Position numbers and translations under genes: made by a program. This document shows, in pieces, positions 6,903-14,328 of a stretch of DNA of 24,217 bases. Where the stretch lies: positions 1 to 24,217 of IMG/VR virus record IMGVR_UViG_3300027881_000074; one strand, given 5' to 3'. Every line of letters begins with the position of its first letter. Position 1 is the first letter of the stretch. Below the pieces are notes generated by a model. The model did not search any database and was not told the origin of the DNA. It saw only the letters and a program-made list of their open reading frames with translations. This DNA comes from a virus.

Positions 6903-7149
6903 CGATAGAACAGAAATTCATAAAATTTTTAACGATATGTTTGATGGTGTAGATGAATCAGGAATTTACCCAACATCAACTGCATTTAGTCGATTAGAAC
7001 TGTACGTTATGCAACAGCGATTCGAATGCTTGGGTTGGATGGTTGCATATGCCTGTGTTGCACGAGATGAAGGTAAAGATATACGGCTAATGGAGGTGCC
7101 AGATATTGTTTCTGCCATGGTGCGTGATTTAAAATTGGAGGTAAAATGA
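6892..7149 (+). CDS. Small hypothetical protein
   Basis: An 85-residue protein starting at ATG 6892 or, with better spacing from GAGGAA (6882-6887), at the adjacent ATG 6895. It is helical and neutral to acidic (FSRLELYVMQQRFECLGWMV), with no recognised family. The stop overlaps the following short ORF by ATGA. Confidence 0.7.
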   Translation: MMSNDRTEIHKIFNDMFDGVDESGIYPTSTAFSRLELYVMQQRFECLGWMVAYACVARDEGKDIRLMEVPDIVSAMVRDLKLEVK

Positions 7150-7229
7150 CCCTCACTACCGTATTGCTTGGTATCGGATCGTGGCTTAGGGTGCATCCTG
7201 ATGAGCCAATATTGAGGTATAATAGCTAA
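7146..7229 (+). CDS. Possible 27-residue peptide
   Basis: A very short ORF coupled to the previous gene by ATGA, with GGAGG at 7137-7141. It encodes a partly hydrophobic peptide (LTTVLLGIGSWLRV) and ends 2 bp before the next ATG. Coupling and a strong ribosome site argue that it is translated, perhaps to pass ribosomes to the next gene. Its length keeps confidence low. A TATAAT lies at its end (7218-7223), without a convincing -35. Confidence 0.4.
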   Translation: MTLTTVLLGIGSWLRVHPDEPILRYNS

Positions 7230-7231
7230 AT

Positions 7232-7513
7232 ATGAACAATCGACCTAAATATCACGGTGGACAGATGGTTATGATCTGTGGTGCAGGTGAACGATTCGAC
7301 TGCCCTTGCATCATGGTTGAGAATATTATCTATGCCCAGAAGACCGATACCGATGGTGAACCGATAAGTCTCCCGGGCTGGTGGTACCTGTGGAACCGAT
7401 ACTATCCTTACCCGGTCAGTGAAGAACATGTATTTCCCATCGGTGGCGACTACCGACCAACATGGAATGATTGTGTGTGGAAACCCACCAAGGAGGCAGT
7501 GCCCAGTGAATAA
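7232..7513 (+). CDS. Small hypothetical protein rich in Trp/Tyr/Pro
   Basis: A 93-residue protein with two close cysteines (RFDCPCIM) and an aromatic block (LPGWWYLWNRYYPYP), suggesting a compact SH3-like or zinc-binding fold, though I recognise no family. The ribosome site for ATG 7232 is weak (GAGG 14 bp away). The in-frame ATG at 7265, behind GGTGG, is an alternative. Translation may also be coupled to the short ORF that ends at 7229. Confidence 0.6.
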   Translation: MNNRPKYHGGQMVMICGAGERFDCPCIMVENIIYAQKTDTDGEPISLPGWWYLWNRYYPYPVSEEHVFPIGGDYRPTWNDCVWKPTKEAVPSE

Positions 7514-7637
7514 AATTATAGGCTCTATTGTGGTGCTAATGGTGATCCTGACACTACAGGTAGCAATTAAGTGTGGCTACATCCAATACGGATTTGGTCA
7601 CGTTCGTTTTGAACCCCCGAGGTGTGATCATGATTGA
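7506..7637 (+). CDS. 43-residue small membrane protein (GTG start)
   Basis: GTG at 7506 lies 9 bp after a perfect AGGAGG (7491-7496), so I prefer this start to longer readings that begin inside the previous gene. Residues 4-21 (IIGSIVVLMVILTLQVAI) form one transmembrane helix or signal anchor. A short tail with two cysteines follows. It overlaps the next membrane gene by 8 bp. Two membrane proteins in a row suggest a membrane-associated function, such as superinfection exclusion or lysis timing; no specific family is visible. Confidence 0.65.
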   Translation: MNKIIGSIVVLMVILTLQVAIKCGYIQYGFGHVRFEPPRCDHD

Positions 7638-7959
7638 ATTTGTCGTTGTAAACTTCCTGTTACTGATAATGACTTTTATATGGGTCATGAAGCTACGTGA
7701 TCTGGTGGAAGGAACTTGGCTTGAGAAACCATTGAGAATTATCGTTGGCATTCCTGCCTTTATTTTCGACTGGTATGTGAATACGTTTGCCGCAACCATC
7801 CTGTTTCTTGAACTACCTTATGGATGGGAGGTGGTGACTGGTCGGTTGAAACGGTATAAGAAATACACTGGTCATCTCAGTTGGATTAAGAGATGGCGAT
7901 TGGGATGGGCTGTTCATCTCTGTGCTCTAGCTCATCGATTTGATAAAGGTCATTGTTGA
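7630..7959 (+). CDS. Phage membrane protein, two predicted transmembrane segments
   Basis: A 109-residue protein starting at ATG 7630, behind GAGGTG (7619-7624). An open frame extends upstream, but the ribosome site and hydrophobic start favour this ATG. Residues 2-17 (IEFVVVNFLLLIMTFI) and about 38-58 (IIVGIPAFIFDWYVNTFAAT) are hydrophobic. The remainder is basic and aromatic (HLSWIKRWRLGWAVHLC) and likely cytoplasmic. It resembles phage membrane proteins annotated only as hypothetical. It sits at the end of the accessory cluster. Confidence 0.75.
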   Translation: MIEFVVVNFLLLIMTFIWVMKLRDLVEGTWLEKPLRIIVGIPAFIFDWYVNTFAATILFLELPYGWEVVTGRLKRYKKYTGHLSWIKRWRLGWAVHLCALAHRFDKGHC

Positions 7960-7960
7960 G

Positions 7961-8101
7961 ATGACTGATTTTGAGATGAAGTTGGCTATCGTGTTGAGCG
8001 AATATAAAGAAGGTCTCATCGATGACGTTCATATCATCGCTGACATTCAACGACTCATCGCTGATCAACTCAAAAATACCCTTGAAATACCCTTAACCTG
8101 A
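7961..8101 (+). CDS. Possible 46-residue protein
   Basis: A short ORF starting one base after the previous stop. The peptide looks like an ordinary small helical protein (YKEGLIDDVHIIADIQRLIA). The ribosome site is weak, and its last codons overlap the terminator stem and the first TACCCT repeats. Translational reinitiation from the previous gene is possible. No family recognised. Confidence 0.5.
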   Translation: MTDFEMKLAIVLSEYKEGLIDDVHIIADIQRLIADQLKNTLEIPLT

Positions 8102-8120
8102 ACAAGTCGAGGGTATTTTT
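8072..8120 (+). terminator. Terminator-like hairpin ending the accessory operon
   Basis: AAAAATACCCT (8072-8082) pairs with AGGGTATTTTT (8110-8120). Two or three more pairs extend the stem inward, with a loop of about 21 bases. A second TACCCT at 8088-8093 could pair with the same arm in a shorter hairpin. The T-run is part of the stem, as in bidirectional terminators. It is placed exactly where the small-gene operon ends. Confidence 0.6.
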
Positions 8121-8141
8121 AAGTCCTTGATTTTAAAGGCT

Positions 8142-8349
8142 TACCCCGAGTACCCCGCAATACCCTTGACTTTCTCCCTACCCCCATATCTCACGCGCCA
8201 TCTCGTGCGCTCATCTCATCTCATCTTTAAATATGTATATATATTATATTGAATAATTATATATATTAAAGGGTGTTAAGGGTAAACATTGATTTGTAAG
8301 GGAAAAGTACAGGGTAATGTTGTGGGTATTTATGGGGTATCGTGGGTAA
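8142..8349. other. Candidate replication origin or control region: inverted iterons around an A+T-rich core
   Basis: A non-coding stretch between 8102 and 8358. TACCC occurs at 8142, 8151, 8161 and 8179; the reverse form GGGTA occurs at 8280, 8312, 8324, 8335 and 8344. Spacing is mostly 9-12 bp, close to one helical turn. The two outer trios match each other as TTACCC-TACCC-TACCC and its complement. Their centre (about 8245) coincides with an A+T core at 8226-8270, in which only 2 of 45 bases are G or C. CATCT is tandemly repeated at 8212-8227. Iterons plus an easily melted core is the usual design of a replication origin; binding by a phage regulator is the main alternative. Confidence 0.5.
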
Positions 8350-8358
8350 TTTGCAATT

Positions 8359-8616
8359 ATGGCTGTAAAGGTCTATAAGATCGGAAATATTAATCATCCG
8401 GGAACCATCATGCCACCAGTTGATGAAAATTGTAGTGCTTGTAAATTTGTAGTTAATTTAGATGCTGAAGAATATGAGTGTCGTAGATATCCTCCACAAA
8501 TAATAAATGCTCGACAAATGACAACAAAACTAGTTGATGCTTTCAAACGAACTGGGGCATATCCTTGTACTAAGAGTGATAATTGGTGTGGAGAATGGAA
8601 AAAGGATACGAGCTAA
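8359..8616 (+). CDS. Cysteine-rich small protein, probably metal-binding
   Basis: An 85-residue protein with five cysteines in a pattern shared by a widespread family of small bacterial and phage proteins: C25-S-A-C28, E40-C41-RRYPP, C70 and W76-C77-GEW. The family probably binds zinc or an iron-sulfur cluster; no reaction is established. The gene is A+T-rich compared with the packaging genes and lies between the iteron region and the terminase small subunit, 3 bp from the latter. It may be a recent addition or an early gene. Confidence 0.75.
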   Translation: MAVKVYKIGNINHPGTIMPPVDENCSACKFVVNLDAEEYECRRYPPQIINARQMTTKLVDAFKRTGAYPCTKSDNWCGEWKKDTS

Positions 8617-8619
8617 TTC

Positions 8620-9105
8620 ATGCCAAGATTAAAAAATAAGCGATGGGAACGGTTTGCACGAGAATATGTGCGAAATGGCTTCAATGCGTCTGCTGCTGCC
8701 CGTGCTGTGGGCTATAGCGTCATTTCATGTTCCCAACAAGGTGCGAGAATCATTGCGAATGAACAGGTCATGAACCGTATCGATGAGTTCAATGATGATA
8801 TCAATAATGACGTGATCATGAATGCACAAGAGTTGATGGCTGAAGCGTCATCAATGGCTAAAGCGAACATCAAGGATTGTTATGATGAAGATGGCGCGTT
8901 GATTCATCCATCTCAGCTTGATGAGTCAGTCACGGTCAACATCAACGAGGTTCAAGCACTGGGTGCCAATGTAACCAGCATCAAGTTCGGCAAGGATAAG
9001 AAGTTTGGCATGGATTTGATTGCCAAGAGTCACAACTTGTTTGAAGCTCATCAGAAGTCTGGTGCCACAACCGTCTTCATGGATGAGAAAGATGCACAGT
9101 GCTGA
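8620..9105 (+). CDS. Terminase small subunit
   Basis: A 161-residue protein matching the small terminase family (Terminase_2 type). The start RWERFAREYVRNG, then NASAAARAVGYSVISCSQQG, forms the N-terminal helix-turn-helix with the typical A-A-x-A-x-G-Y pattern. Residues about 60-150 form the helical oligomerisation and large-subunit-binding part. It recognises the phage packaging site (pac or cos) and recruits the large subunit. It overlaps the large subunit's start by 14 bp, and position next to that gene supports the call. Many phages with this type have their packaging site inside or beside this gene; none can be pinpointed here. Confidence 0.85.
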   Translation: MPRLKNKRWERFAREYVRNGFNASAAARAVGYSVISCSQQGARIIANEQVMNRIDEFNDDINNDVIMNAQELMAEASSMAKANIKDCYDEDGALIHPSQLDESVTVNINEVQALGANVTSIKFGKDKKFGMDLIAKSHNLFEAHQKSGATTVFMDEKDAQC

Positions 9106-10486
9106 GGTAGTAGCACCGGTAGCACCACCATTTCAGATTACCAAAGCTCAAGATCGTGCCCGGGACATGCTCATCAGCGATGCCATTCATTGTGCTCTAG
9201 GTGGTGGTGCACGATCAGGTAAAACATTTCTATTGATCCGACAAGTAGTGATGAGGGCAGTCAGGGCACCCGGTTCGCGTCATGCTGTCTTCCGCTTCCG
9301 ATTTAATGCCCTCAAGCAGTCTGTGGTGCTCGATACACTCCCCAAAGTACTGAAGCTATGCTTCCCCCACCTAACCTACAAGCTCAATAAAACAGACTGG
9401 TTTCTGACCATTTACCATGATGATGGTGAGCACAGTGAGATATGGTTTGGTGGGTTGGATGATAAGGAGCGAACAGAGAAGATATTGGGCATGGAGTTTG
9501 CCACGATCTATTTCAACGAATGCAGCCAGATACCATACGCTTCAGTCATACTAGCCTTGACTCGTTTAGCCCAGAAGACCAAGAATTTAAGCCTGAAGGT
9601 GTATTACGACTTTAACCCACCATCCAAGATGCACTGGACCTATCTACTCTTTGTCGAGCGTAAGAATCCAATGGACAAGGTGCAGGTGCCTGAGCCGATG
9701 AAGTACGGGTTGTACATGATCAACCCGGCTGACAACATCGAGAACCTAGACCCCGAGTATATTTCCTTCCTCAAAGCTCTACCCGAAGCAGCCCGGAGAA
9801 GATTCCTGCATGGTCAGTTCGCTGATGATAGTGAGGGTGCGTTGTGGACTGTTGAACTGCTGGCTCAGAACAGGGTGCTTGGTCAAGTTGGTTCCCTACC
9901 TGATTTCCTGAGAATATCTGTTAACGTTGACCCCAGTGGTTGTAGTGGTCCCGAGGATCAGAGATCGGATAAGATCGGCATTACTGTCACTGCTCTGGGC
10001 ACCAATGGTCATGGTTACCTGCTTGAAGATTTAAGTGGACACTACAAGCCCGAAACGTGGGGTAAGATCGCTGTAGATGCATACGAGCGGCACAGTGCTG
10101 ACATGGTTGTTGCCGAGACCAACTACGGTGGCGATATGGTTCGTGCCGTGATTCAAGCTCAAGACCCTAACATACCATTCCAATGTGTCACGGCTACCCG
10201 CGGCAAGGTCATCAGGGCTGAACCGATATCCAGCCTGTACGAACAGAATAAGATACATCACGTTGGTCACTTTCCTGAACTTGAAGATCAGTTATGTGCC
10301 ATGCTACAGTCCGGGTATGTCGGTATCACGTCACCAGATGCTGCTGACAGTGCGATCTGGGGATTCACATTCTTGTATCCGAAGCTAACCAAGAGGGCTG
10401 AGATGGGTCATTTCACACCACCACACACCAACCTGTCATCACGATCAGCCAGTGAGCGTGAGAAGCGTCGAATGCGGAGGATGTAA
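9092..10486 (+). CDS. terL: Terminase large subunit (packaging ATPase and nuclease)
   Basis: A 464-residue DNA-packaging motor. ATPase domain: Walker A GGGARSGKT (37-45), Walker B-like ATIYFNE with E143, and a coupling region ALTRLAQK. The C-terminal RNase H-like nuclease domain shows D280 in SVNVDPSG, E342 in VVAETNYGG and D419 in SPDAADSAIWG, the expected three acidic residues. It cuts concatemers and pumps DNA into the head through the portal. I chose the ATG at 9092 because GGATGAGA precedes it; ATG 9083 is possible. The frame stays open to 9020, but those codons overlap the small subunit and lack family resemblance. Confidence 0.95.
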   Translation: MHSAEVVAPVAPPFQITKAQDRARDMLISDAIHCALGGGARSGKTFLLIRQVVMRAVRAPGSRHAVFRFRFNALKQSVVLDTLPKVLKLCFPHLTYKLNKTDWFLTIYHDDGEHSEIWFGGLDDKERTEKILGMEFATIYFNECSQIPYASVILALTRLAQKTKNLSLKVYYDFNPPSKMHWTYLLFVERKNPMDKVQVPEPMKYGLYMINPADNIENLDPEYISFLKALPEAARRRFLHGQFADDSEGALWTVELLAQNRVLGQVGSLPDFLRISVNVDPSGCSGPEDQRSDKIGITVTALGTNGHGYLLEDLSGHYKPETWGKIAVDAYERHSADMVVAETNYGGDMVRAVIQAQDPNIPFQCVTATRGKVIRAEPISSLYEQNKIHHVGHFPELEDQLCAMLQSGYVGITSPDAADSAIWGFTFLYPKLTKRAEMGHFTPPHTNLSSRSASEREKRRMRRM

Positions 10487-11086
10487 ATGAAGGAAGCAAA
10501 CAGGAGGCAAACCCTTGAATCACTTGAGTATGATATGCGCCTCAACTTCACCCTGTTCAAGATCAACCACACCCTCAAATTGTTGACCGTCCTTCGTGAG
10601 ATCAATCAGAACGATGAGTTCTTCGGTATAAACCGGATCAGGCAGTATGCAGGGTCAGCACATACCGAGGTCGATGATATCCTGTTGCGAGGTCCACCAC
10701 TATCGATGGGGTTGACGATGATGGAACTGATGAACGCTATCGATTGCGAGTGGTACCAGTCAGTCAACATGTTCCCCGAGACCTACGAGATGGTCAGTTG
10801 GATCACCCACTATCTAGGGTGTAAAAAGTTAGGACGTGTGATTATCACCAAGCTGGCACCGGGTGGGGTGATCTATCCTCACATTGATGAGGGTGAAGTT
10901 CCTAAAGTATATGAACGATTCCACTACGTGATTCAAGGCACTTCGGGCAATATATTCACCATCGATGGTCGCCAACAGGAGATGAGGACCGGGCAGCTAT
11001 GGAAAGTGAACGTCAGGAAAGAACATAGTGTTGTCAACCAGAGTGATCGCGACCGAATCCACCTGATCATGGACGTGGTGGCATGA
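10487..11086 (+). CDS. Aspartyl/asparaginyl beta-hydroxylase-like 2-oxoglutarate/Fe(II) oxygenase
   Basis: A 199-residue protein whose C-terminal half is a double-stranded beta-helix oxygenase. H132-I-D134 (in VIYPHIDEG) and H180 (in VRKEHSVVN) form the iron-binding HxD...H triad, and R190 (DRDRIHLIMD) is placed to bind 2-oxoglutarate. The pattern HSVVNQSDRDRIHLIMD is typical of the Asp/Asn beta-hydroxylase family. The animal enzyme lacks the metal-binding Asp, but bacterial and phage members often have it. Substrate unknown: virion protein, host protein or nucleic acid. It starts immediately after the terL stop, behind GGAGG, and overlaps the GNAT gene by 4 bp, so the pair is co-expressed with packaging genes. 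Confidence 0.85.
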   Translation: MKEANRRQTLESLEYDMRLNFTLFKINHTLKLLTVLREINQNDEFFGINRIRQYAGSAHTEVDDILLRGPPLSMGLTMMELMNAIDCEWYQSVNMFPETYEMVSWITHYLGCKKLGRVIITKLAPGGVIYPHIDEGEVPKVYERFHYVIQGTSGNIFTIDGRQQEMRTGQLWKVNVRKEHSVVNQSDRDRIHLIMDVVA

Positions 11087-11532
11087 AATATCAGGTTGAA
11101 ACAGTGCAGGAATGTTTGATCGATATGGCTGATCTTCACGAGATGCACTACGCTGAGATCAGCACACACAAAGAACTAAAAAAACTTAAACCTGATTATG
11201 ATGCCTATTTGGAACTAGAGCTTAATGGCAACTTGCGGGTGATGACCGTCCGTGAAGACAACAACATGATCGGTTACTGTGTTACATTCATCCAACCGCA
11301 CATCCACTACATTGACTGCACGTATGCGCTCAATGACATCCTGTTTATCCACCCAGATCATCGAGGTGGGACCGTGGGGTACCGGCTGATCAAGGAAGCT
11401 ATACGGGATTTGAAGGAGAACACTGATGCGAATATACTTTGCATTCACATGAAGGTGAAGTATCCTTTTCGTAATTTACTGGCAAAATTTGGTTTTCAAT
11501 TAACTGAAGAAAACTGGGAGGTTGAACTGTAA
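11083..11532 (+). CDS. GNAT-family N-acetyltransferase
   Basis: A 149-residue protein with the GNAT fold. The acetyl-CoA-binding motif A is NDILFIHPDHRGGTVG, with the R94-G-G-x-x-G99 pyrophosphate loop, followed by the helix YRLIKEAIRDL. Then come a beta strand (ILCIHMKV) and the usual C-terminal segment LLAKFGFQLTEENW. The substrate is not visible; it could be a virion or host protein amine or a small molecule. ATGA coupling to the oxygenase upstream and TAATG coupling to the following structural-type gene place it firmly in the late operon. Confidence 0.85.
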   Translation: MKYQVETVQECLIDMADLHEMHYAEISTHKELKKLKPDYDAYLELELNGNLRVMTVREDNNMIGYCVTFIQPHIHYIDCTYALNDILFIHPDHRGGTVGYRLIKEAIRDLKENTDANILCIHMKVKYPFRNLLAKFGFQLTEENWEVEL

Positions 11533-11828
11533 TGGGTATCACGGCAGCAATAACATCGATAGCAGGTACCGCATCGGCGGCAAGTGCGGCAAGGAAGGAA
11601 AAGAAACGGGCTGATGCTGAACGCAAGAAGCAAGAAGCTGAGATGAAAAAACAGGAAGAAGAACAGAAACGAAAGGAAGAAATTGAATCAGCTAAACTGG
11701 CGGCATCATCTCCATTCCACGGCACCAGTGCTGCTAGACGAATAGCACTTGAAAGGCGACAACTGTCTAAGAGTTCAGGCAAAGGACGATCAGGCAGTGT
11801 TATCAGATCAACTGGCACATTAGGGTGA
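11532..11828 (+). CDS. Small coiled-coil protein, probable virion or assembly component
   Basis: A 98-residue protein: a short hydrophobic Ala-rich start (GITAAITSIAGTASAASA), a long charged helix of K, E, Q and R (about 20-56) typical of a coiled coil, and a basic Ser/Gly-rich tail. It overlaps the GNAT stop by one base. Similar small proteins lie near the portal in podovirus-type genomes, but the function is not established; it could be a minor head or internal protein. Confidence 0.65.
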   Translation: MGITAAITSIAGTASAASAARKEKKRADAERKKQEAEMKKQEEEQKRKEEIESAKLAASSPFHGTSAARRIALERRQLSKSSGKGRSGSVIRSTGTLG

Positions 11829-11832
11829 TATC

Positions 11833-12183
11833 ATGAGAGAAAGTGTAATTCGAATAGCAACCATAGTAGATTCGACAGCCAGCGGCAATTCTGGCACCGC
11901 GGTAGAAACAACCCGAGGTCAATCATCATACGAGGTCAGTGAGAAGTGTAGGATATCGATGAACATCACAGCCTTGGTGGGAACTGCCCCATTAATCGAC
12001 ATGGATGTAATCGGTATCGTTAATGGAGTTGAGTTTATTGTAGGTAGCTTTACACAGGCTGTAGCAGGTGCGTCGAAACAAAGCATAGTGATCGACCAAT
12101 GCCCTATCCAACTGAAGGCTGCATGGGTTGTTGGTGGTACGGTTACTGACTTCGATGCCACCCTTGATGCCACTAGAATGTGA
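11833..12183 (+). CDS. Small beta-rich structural-type protein
   Basis: A 116-residue Thr/Val/Ile/Ala-rich protein with alternating beta pattern (DMDVIGIVNGVEFIVGSF) and no charged low-complexity segments. It has the composition of a capsid decoration or head-fibre base protein. No family recognised; the call rests on its place between packaging and portal genes. GGGTGAT precedes its ATG. Confidence 0.65.
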   Translation: MRESVIRIATIVDSTASGNSGTAVETTRGQSSYEVSEKCRISMNITALVGTAPLIDMDVIGIVNGVEFIVGSFTQAVAGASKQSIVIDQCPIQLKAAWVVGGTVTDFDATLDATRM

Positions 12184-12192
12184 GGTTACATC

Positions 12193-12489
12193 ATGACCAG
12201 ACCAGCACCTAGTGCGGCGAACGCAACTCCCCGGCTCGGGGCAAAAAAGAAAATCGTTGGTAAGTATACCTTTAAGACATTCATTAACGACAAAATACAA
12301 ACAAAACAACAAAAAGCTAAAGCTGCGGCTGCAAAAGCTGAAGCTCTCAAAAAGAGTAGGGGGTCAATCGCTGGTCAGAAGACAGCCTTTTACTACCGCA
12401 ACAAGCGGGGTGGTGCCAACACACAGACCCGTGCTGCAATGGATCGACAGACAGGATATCGAAGACGCAAAACCGGACTAGGAGGGTGA
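12193..12489 (+). CDS. Small highly basic protein
   Basis: A 98-residue, very basic protein (KKKIVGKYTFKTFINDKIQT, then a KAKAAAAKAEALKK helix and a RRRKTGLGG end). GAGGT precedes the ATG. The basic composition suggests nucleic-acid binding or packing inside the head, but no family is recognised. It lies 3 bp before the portal gene, whose GGAGG ribosome site is formed by this gene's last codons. Confidence 0.65.
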   Translation: MTRPAPSAANATPRLGAKKKIVGKYTFKTFINDKIQTKQQKAKAAAAKAEALKKSRGSIAGQKTAFYYRNKRGGANTQTRAAMDRQTGYRRRKTGLGG

Positions 12490-12492
12490 CCC

Positions 12493-14073
12493 ATGGACAT
12501 TACACAACTGAAACAATTTGCCGATGCGCGATTCCAAGATCAACAGCGGGTCATTCATCTCTGGCAGATACTAGCTGAGAATTTCTACCCGGAACGGTCT
12601 GACTTTACCCTGAGCCACGGTCTGGGGGATGAACTAGCCGATGGTCTCGCTAATTCCCAACCTATCCTAATCAGACGTGAGCTTGGCAACAGCTTCAGTG
12701 CAATGCTGAGGGATGGCAAGTGGTTCGACATTACCACAGAGGAAGACCCTAGCCATCTGGCTAAGAAGTGGTTAGAGTTTGGATCGGATCGGCTGCTGAA
12801 GTTGATGGAGCATCGATCAGCTAACTTCCGTCGAGCAACCAAAGAAGGCGACCATGACTATGCCACGTTCGGGCAGAATGTCTTATCCATTGAACCCAAC
12901 AAAATGCGGAACGGTTTGCTATTCAGAACATGGCACTTGCGTGACTGTGCATGGTGGGATAACGATGAGGGTGCGGTGGCAGGAGTAGTACGCCGATGGA
13001 AACCGAAAGTACATGAGCTATTGACCTATTTCGGCAAGGACAAACTGCATGAGAATGTCGTCAAGGATCATCACAAAAAGATGTTTCAGGATGTTGAAAT
13101 TATTCACTTCGATGTACCCTCAACCATGTTTCACTTCGATGATAAAGAGCTTGAGAAGTTTGAGTTCGTAAGTCTGTTCCTTGATGTCAAAAACAACCAT
13201 ATTATCGACAAGGTGGGCAAACGATTTAGAACATATGTGGTGCCGAGATTCCAGACAATCGCAGGCAGTCCGTATGCATATAGCCCCGCAACGGTGGTCG
13301 GGCTACCCGATGCCAGAACCCTACAGGCGATGACTCATACTTTACTGGAAGCTGGCGAACGTCATGCCCGACCACCTATTATCGCCACAGAGAACGTTAT
13401 CCGCGGTGATGCCAATCTTTACCCTGATGGAATTACCTACGTGTCAGAAGACTATGACGAACGTCTGGGTGCAGCCATGAGACCACTGGCGCAAGATGCC
13501 AAAGGATTCCCGCTTGGTGTGGATATGGCTGCTGGTATTGTCGAGATTCTTCAATCAGCATTCTACGTTAATAAAATCGATCTGCCCGACAAGGGTGCAG
13601 AGATGACAGCGTATGAGTTTTCTGAGCGTATGAAGCAATACAGGCGACAGAATCTGCCACTATTTGCACCACTTGAGCACGAGTACAACGGTCAGATATG
13701 TGAGCAGTCATTCAATATCGCCATGGAATTTAACATGTTCGGATCACCTGCTGATATCCCACAGGAACTGGCAGGGAAAGAGGTCATCTTCAAGTTCCAA
13801 TCACCACTGACTGAAAGCGAGGAAGAACAGAAGGTTCAGTTGTTTGCTCAGGTTTCAGACATGGTAGCTAAGGCTGCTGAGTTTGATCAAGGTGTTGCAT
13901 TGAATGTTGATTTCGGTGAAGCATTACGTGATTCAATCCAAGGTATTGGTGCCCCGGCTAAATGGTTGGATGAGGTCGAGACTGTTAAACGCAAGCAAGA
14001 TGCAATGGAAGAACAGCAAGCAGCGATGGCACAGCAACAGATGGCTGCTGAACAAGCTGGCGCGGCTGCATGA
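12493..14073 (+). CDS. Portal / head-tail connector protein (T7 gp8-like)
   Basis: A 526-residue protein, close to the 536 residues of T7 gp8, matching the head-to-tail connecting family. Recognisable blocks: the start LKQFADARFQDQQRVIHLWQ; LAENFYPERSDFTL; the RRELGNSFSAMLRDGKWFD stem region; DHDYATFGQNVLSIEP; and the late DLPDKGAEMTAYEFSERM block. The last 40 residues are Gln/Ala/Glu-rich. Twelve copies form the ring through which DNA enters and leaves the head and to which tail proteins attach. GGAGG precedes the ATG. The stop overlaps the next start by ATGA. Confidence 0.92.
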   Translation: MDITQLKQFADARFQDQQRVIHLWQILAENFYPERSDFTLSHGLGDELADGLANSQPILIRRELGNSFSAMLRDGKWFDITTEEDPSHLAKKWLEFGSDRLLKLMEHRSANFRRATKEGDHDYATFGQNVLSIEPNKMRNGLLFRTWHLRDCAWWDNDEGAVAGVVRRWKPKVHELLTYFGKDKLHENVVKDHHKKMFQDVEIIHFDVPSTMFHFDDKELEKFEFVSLFLDVKNNHIIDKVGKRFRTYVVPRFQTIAGSPYAYSPATVVGLPDARTLQAMTHTLLEAGERHARPPIIATENVIRGDANLYPDGITYVSEDYDERLGAAMRPLAQDAKGFPLGVDMAAGIVEILQSAFYVNKIDLPDKGAEMTAYEFSERMKQYRRQNLPLFAPLEHEYNGQICEQSFNIAMEFNMFGSPADIPQELAGKEVIFKFQSPLTESEEEQKVQLFAQVSDMVAKAAEFDQGVALNVDFGEALRDSIQGIGAPAKWLDEVETVKRKQDAMEEQQAAMAQQQMAAEQAGAAA

Positions 14074-14324
14074 GCAAAACGGTAAATATATTTGCCATAA
14101 AGGAAATATCTGAACCAGAGCAACACGCATTACAAGCATGTTGGTATGGTGAAGCAACACCCGGGCAGCAGCGACTAGCACTGAACATAGTCATTGATAA
14201 ATTGTCGATGGCTGATTTCCTACCTTATCAGGTGGGATCATTTGACGAAACTGCATTTCTTAACGGTAGAATTTTTGTTGGTAAAGCTATGCGGAGAATT
14301 TTAAAACTAGAAACAGAGGGTTGA
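14070..14324 (+). CDS. Bbp19-like small structural-module protein
   Basis: An 84-residue protein resembling the Bbp19-like family found between portal and scaffold in BPP-1-type phages. Features: the GEATPGQQRLALNIVIDKL block, which in relatives carries a 'W..G...GQ..L..ll' pattern, and FLNGRIFVGKAMRRILKLE near the end. It is coupled to the portal by ATGA and followed 5 bp later by the scaffold gene. Role in head assembly likely but not proven. Confidence 0.7.
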   Translation: MSKTVNIFAIKEISEPEQHALQACWYGEATPGQQRLALNIVIDKLSMADFLPYQVGSFDETAFLNGRIFVGKAMRRILKLETEG

Positions 14325-14328
14325 CCCA

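Noticed and set aside
7218-7223. A perfect TATAAT before the gene at 7232
   Set aside because: No acceptable -35 lies 16-18 bp upstream, and it overlaps the end of a coupled short ORF.
11992-12312. A 106-codon ORF on the minus strand
   Set aside because: It crosses the boundary of two + strand genes and has no ribosome site or family resemblance.
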